Shown in pieces: positions 62,439-64,000 of a stretch of 64,000 nucleotides of DNA. The stretch spans positions 2,976,001 through 3,040,000 of the forward strand of contig NZ_JACCAA010000001.1 of assembly GCF_013408415.1 (NCBI RefSeq), in the 5' to 3' direction. The notes under the pieces are model-generated. The model was given only the letters and a program-made list of their open reading frames with translations. It did not search any database and was not told the DNA's origin. The number at the start of each line of letters is the position of its first letter. Position 1 is the stretch's first letter. Origin of the DNA: Nocardioides daedukensis. Lineage in GTDB: Bacteria; Actinomycetota; Actinomycetes; Propionibacteriales; Nocardioidaceae. A program made the position numbers and the translations under genes.

Positions 62439-62935
62439 CGATCCTTCGCAAGCACGGCATCCTGCTGCTCGCAGCCGCGATGGTCCTGATCGGCCTCGGC
62501 GCCTTCGTGCTCAGCCGGGGCGAGCAGACCTCACCGTCGGAGAACCTCGCCGTCGTGGACAAGGACCTGACCTCACAGGTGCAGACCTCGGTCGCGGCGA
62601 CCCTGGTGGGTGTGCTCAGCTATGACTTCGCCGACCCGGGCCGCTCCGAGCAGGTCGCCGACGACAAGCTCGCGGGTGAGGCGCGCAAGGAGTACGACAC
62701 CCTCGTCGCCTCGCTGCGCGAGAAGGCAGCCGGGCAGGAGCTGGTGCTCTCGGCACAGGTCACCGCGTCCGCGGTCAAGGAGCTGAGCTCGTCCAAGGCG
62801 AAGCTGCTGGTCTTCCTCGACCAGACCAGCAAGCGTGCTGCCGACGACGAGGCGAGTGTCTCCGCGGCACAGCTGTCGATCACTGCCGAGCTCGTTCGAG
62901 GCGACTGGGTGGTCACCGGCCTGGCACCCCTGTGA
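62435..62935 (+). CDS. Mce-associated membrane protein 2
   Basis: 166 aa, ATG 62435 overlapping the preceding stop. N-terminal helix (about 8-27) and an extracytoplasmic domain with TSVAATLVGVLSYDFADPGRSEQ, and a strand-rich end GDWVVTGLAPL. A second Mas-type protein. A weak hairpin (62953-62972, ACGGCC/GGCCGT) follows and may end the operon. Confidence 0.84.
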   Translation: MTILRKHGILLLAAAMVLIGLGAFVLSRGEQTSPSENLAVVDKDLTSQVQTSVAATLVGVLSYDFADPGRSEQVADDKLAGEARKEYDTLVASLREKAAGQELVLSAQVTASAVKELSSSKAKLLVFLDQTSKRAADDEASVSAAQLSITAELVRGDWVVTGLAPL

Positions 62936-63003
62936 GGTGTGCCCGCTGCTGAACGGCCGGAGCGCTGGCCGTGACGGTGCCGGGGCTGCAGCAGCGCGCG
63001 TCC

Positions 63004-63009
63004 TAGAGT
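63004..63009 (+). promoter_or_regulatory. -10 hexamer TAGAGT for the MobA-like gene (leaderless spacing)
   Basis: TAGAGT, GGCTCGG, then GTG 63017. This supports 63017 as start over the in-frame GTG at 63008, which overlaps the hexamer. Confidence 0.5.
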
Positions 63010-63016
63010 GGCTCGG

Positions 63017-63553
63017 GTGAGGGTGCACGGACTGTTGCTCGCCGCCGGTGCAGGGCGCCGGATGGGGACCCCGAAGGCGCTGGTCGACGACTGGCTCCTG
63101 CGCAGCATCGGCGTGCTCGAGGACGGTGGCTGCGACCAGGTCACCGTGGTCCTCGGGGCCGCCGCCGACCGGGCGCGTGAGCTCCTCGACGGCACCGATG
63201 TCGCCATCGTCGAGGCAGCCGACTGGGCCCAGGGCATGGGCGCCTCGCTGCGTACGGGACTGGCGGCGCTGGCCGGCGGAGACGCTGCGCTGGTCAGCCT
63301 GGTCGACCTTCCGGACGTCGGCCCCGAGGTGGTACGCCGGGTGCTCGCCGCCCCGTTCACGCGCACCACCTTGCGCCGAGCGGCGTACGACGCTGTCCCC
63401 GGCCATCCCGTCCTGCTCGGCCGCGGGCACTGGGACGGAGTGATCGACGCAGCCCGCGGGGACCGCGGCGCGCGCGACTACCTGTCCGCGCACGAGGTCG
63501 AGCTGATCGAGTGTGCGGACCTGGCGACCGGCCGGGACGTGGACTCCCGCTGA
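63017..63553 (+). CDS. MobA/MocA-like nucleotidyltransferase
   Basis: 178 aa. LLLAAGAGRRMGTPKAL is the NTP-binding loop of the molybdopterin nucleotidyltransferases, followed by SLVDLPDVGPEVV and PGHPVLLGRGHW. It likely adds CMP (MocA) or GMP (MobA) to molybdenum cofactor. Placement next to a CoxD-like AAA gene favours the CMP type used by CO dehydrogenase/xanthine-oxidase-class enzymes (inference). Confidence 0.85.
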   Translation: MRVHGLLLAAGAGRRMGTPKALVDDWLLRSIGVLEDGGCDQVTVVLGAAADRARELLDGTDVAIVEAADWAQGMGASLRTGLAALAGGDAALVSLVDLPDVGPEVVRRVLAAPFTRTTLRRAAYDAVPGHPVLLGRGHWDGVIDAARGDRGARDYLSAHEVELIECADLATGRDVDSR

Positions 63554-63696
63554 GGACGCCGCAGACCGAGCGGACCGGACGGGGGTCGGCCCACTCGGTG
63601 TGCAGTGTCCTCAGTTGGGGACCGTCGACACTGGGCCGTCGACACTGGCCTGACAATCCGGGCCTCGGCCCAACCGCGGACCAACGTCGTGCTGGG

Positions 63697-63702
63697 TAGG
63701 GT
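63697..63702 (+). promoter_or_regulatory. -10 hexamer TAGGGT for the MoxR/CoxD-like gene (leaderless spacing)
   Basis: TAGGGT, CGCCGAC, then ATG 63710; identical in form to the otsA promoter at 19647-19652. Confidence 0.55.
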
Positions 63703-63709
63703 CGCCGAC

Positions 63710-64000
63710 ATGGCCGCCTTGAACAGTCCGGACGACGTGGGTCGCATCGAGGAGCTGCTCGCCGGCACGGGCTACGTCTGCGACGAGTCCCTGGCCACCG
63801 TCGTCTTCCTGGCCCTGCGGATGCAGCGCCCCGTGCTGCTCGAGGGAGAGCCCGGCACCGGGAAGACCGCGCTCGCCGAGGCGATCGCCGAGTCGCTCGA
63901 CCTGCCCCTGATCCGGCTGCAGTGCTATGAGGGCATCGACTCGACTCAGGCCCTCTATGACTGGGACTTCCCGCGCCAGATCCTGCACCTGCGTGCGCTC
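63710..64000 (+). CDS. MoxR-type AAA ATPase, CoxD-like (partial, 5' end)
   Basis: The first 97 codons are in the window. ATG 63710, helix EELLAGTGYVCDESLATVVFLAL in pieces, Walker A GEPGTGKTALAEAIA at about 46, and CYEGIDSTQALYDWDFPRQILHLRA, a stretch typical of CoxD, the chaperone ATPase that matures the Cu-Mo site of aerobic CO dehydrogenase. The gene is cut by the window end; Walker B and the sensor residues lie beyond. Confidence 0.85.
   Translation, partial: MAALNSPDDVGRIEELLAGTGYVCDESLATVVFLALRMQRPVLLEGEPGTGKTALAEAIAESLDLPLIRLQCYEGIDSTQALYDWDFPRQILHLRAL

Overview
The window is a chromosomal piece of a high-GC actinobacterium. Typical actinobacterial traits are the CysO-type sulfur carrier, a GroEL2-type chaperonin without groES beside it but with two CIRCE operators, a complete Mce lipid-import operon, a DtxR/IdeR-type box, KstR-like boxes, and many genes that start 6-7 bases after a -10 hexamer (leaderless). 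The gene content looks like Nocardioides or a close relative; that genus is an inference. I see no insertion sequences, phage genes, CRISPR array or rRNA. About 54 protein genes and one tRNA (Thr) are supported.

Layout. 0-5 kb: end of cysS, rlmB, a membrane metallophosphoesterase, a GH13 glycosidase, tRNA-Thr(TGT). 5-16 kb: pdxY, a GMC oxidoreductase/aldehyde dehydrogenase pair behind a KstR-like box, an extradiol-dioxygenase-family gene, ung, a PLP decarboxylase/MFS pair, a Q-rich ParA-like ATPase. 15-23 kb: a PhaC-like hydrolase with a lysine/alanine tail, an FMN glutamate-synthase-like protein, otsA, a class III adenylate cyclase with a cyclic-nucleotide-binding protein, DUF3263, a LytR_C protein, otsB. 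23-25 kb: a SAM-I riboswitch, thrC and cysO, closed by a strong terminator. 25-31 kb: an AraC regulator facing a five-gene siderophore-iron uptake operon across an IdeR-type box, then an OsmC protein. 32-34 kb: a fatty-acyl-CoA synthetase with a KstR-like box and an SGNH hydrolase. 34-45 kb: nitrate respiration (regulator, hemerythrin/DUF2249, narK, narGHJI, a second hemerythrin), then an ATP-grasp protein. 45-48 kb: groEL, large hairpins, a lipoprotein. 48-51 kb: a minus-strand run of PucR regulator, degenerate P-type-ATPase-like protein and small Cys protein. 51-63 kb: the Mce operon, whose ATPase is fused to the first permease. 63-64 kb: MobA/MocA-like and MoxR/CoxD-like genes, probably the start of a molybdo-hydroxylase accessory cluster.

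The most unusual observations are: (1) an array of ten copies of a 15-base motif on an exact 22-bp pitch, six in one orientation and four inverted, filling the convergent otsB gap, with a second array of the same motif in another convergent gap at 31.66-31.82 kb; (2) a SAM-I aptamer directly on the ribosome-binding site of threonine synthase, where the closing helix competes with a hairpin over the start codon, suggesting a switch turned ON by SAM; (3) an Mkl-YrbE fusion; (4) a CysO protein encoded with a cysteine after its GG end; (5) unexplained perfect palindromes next to the Mce operon and behind groEL.
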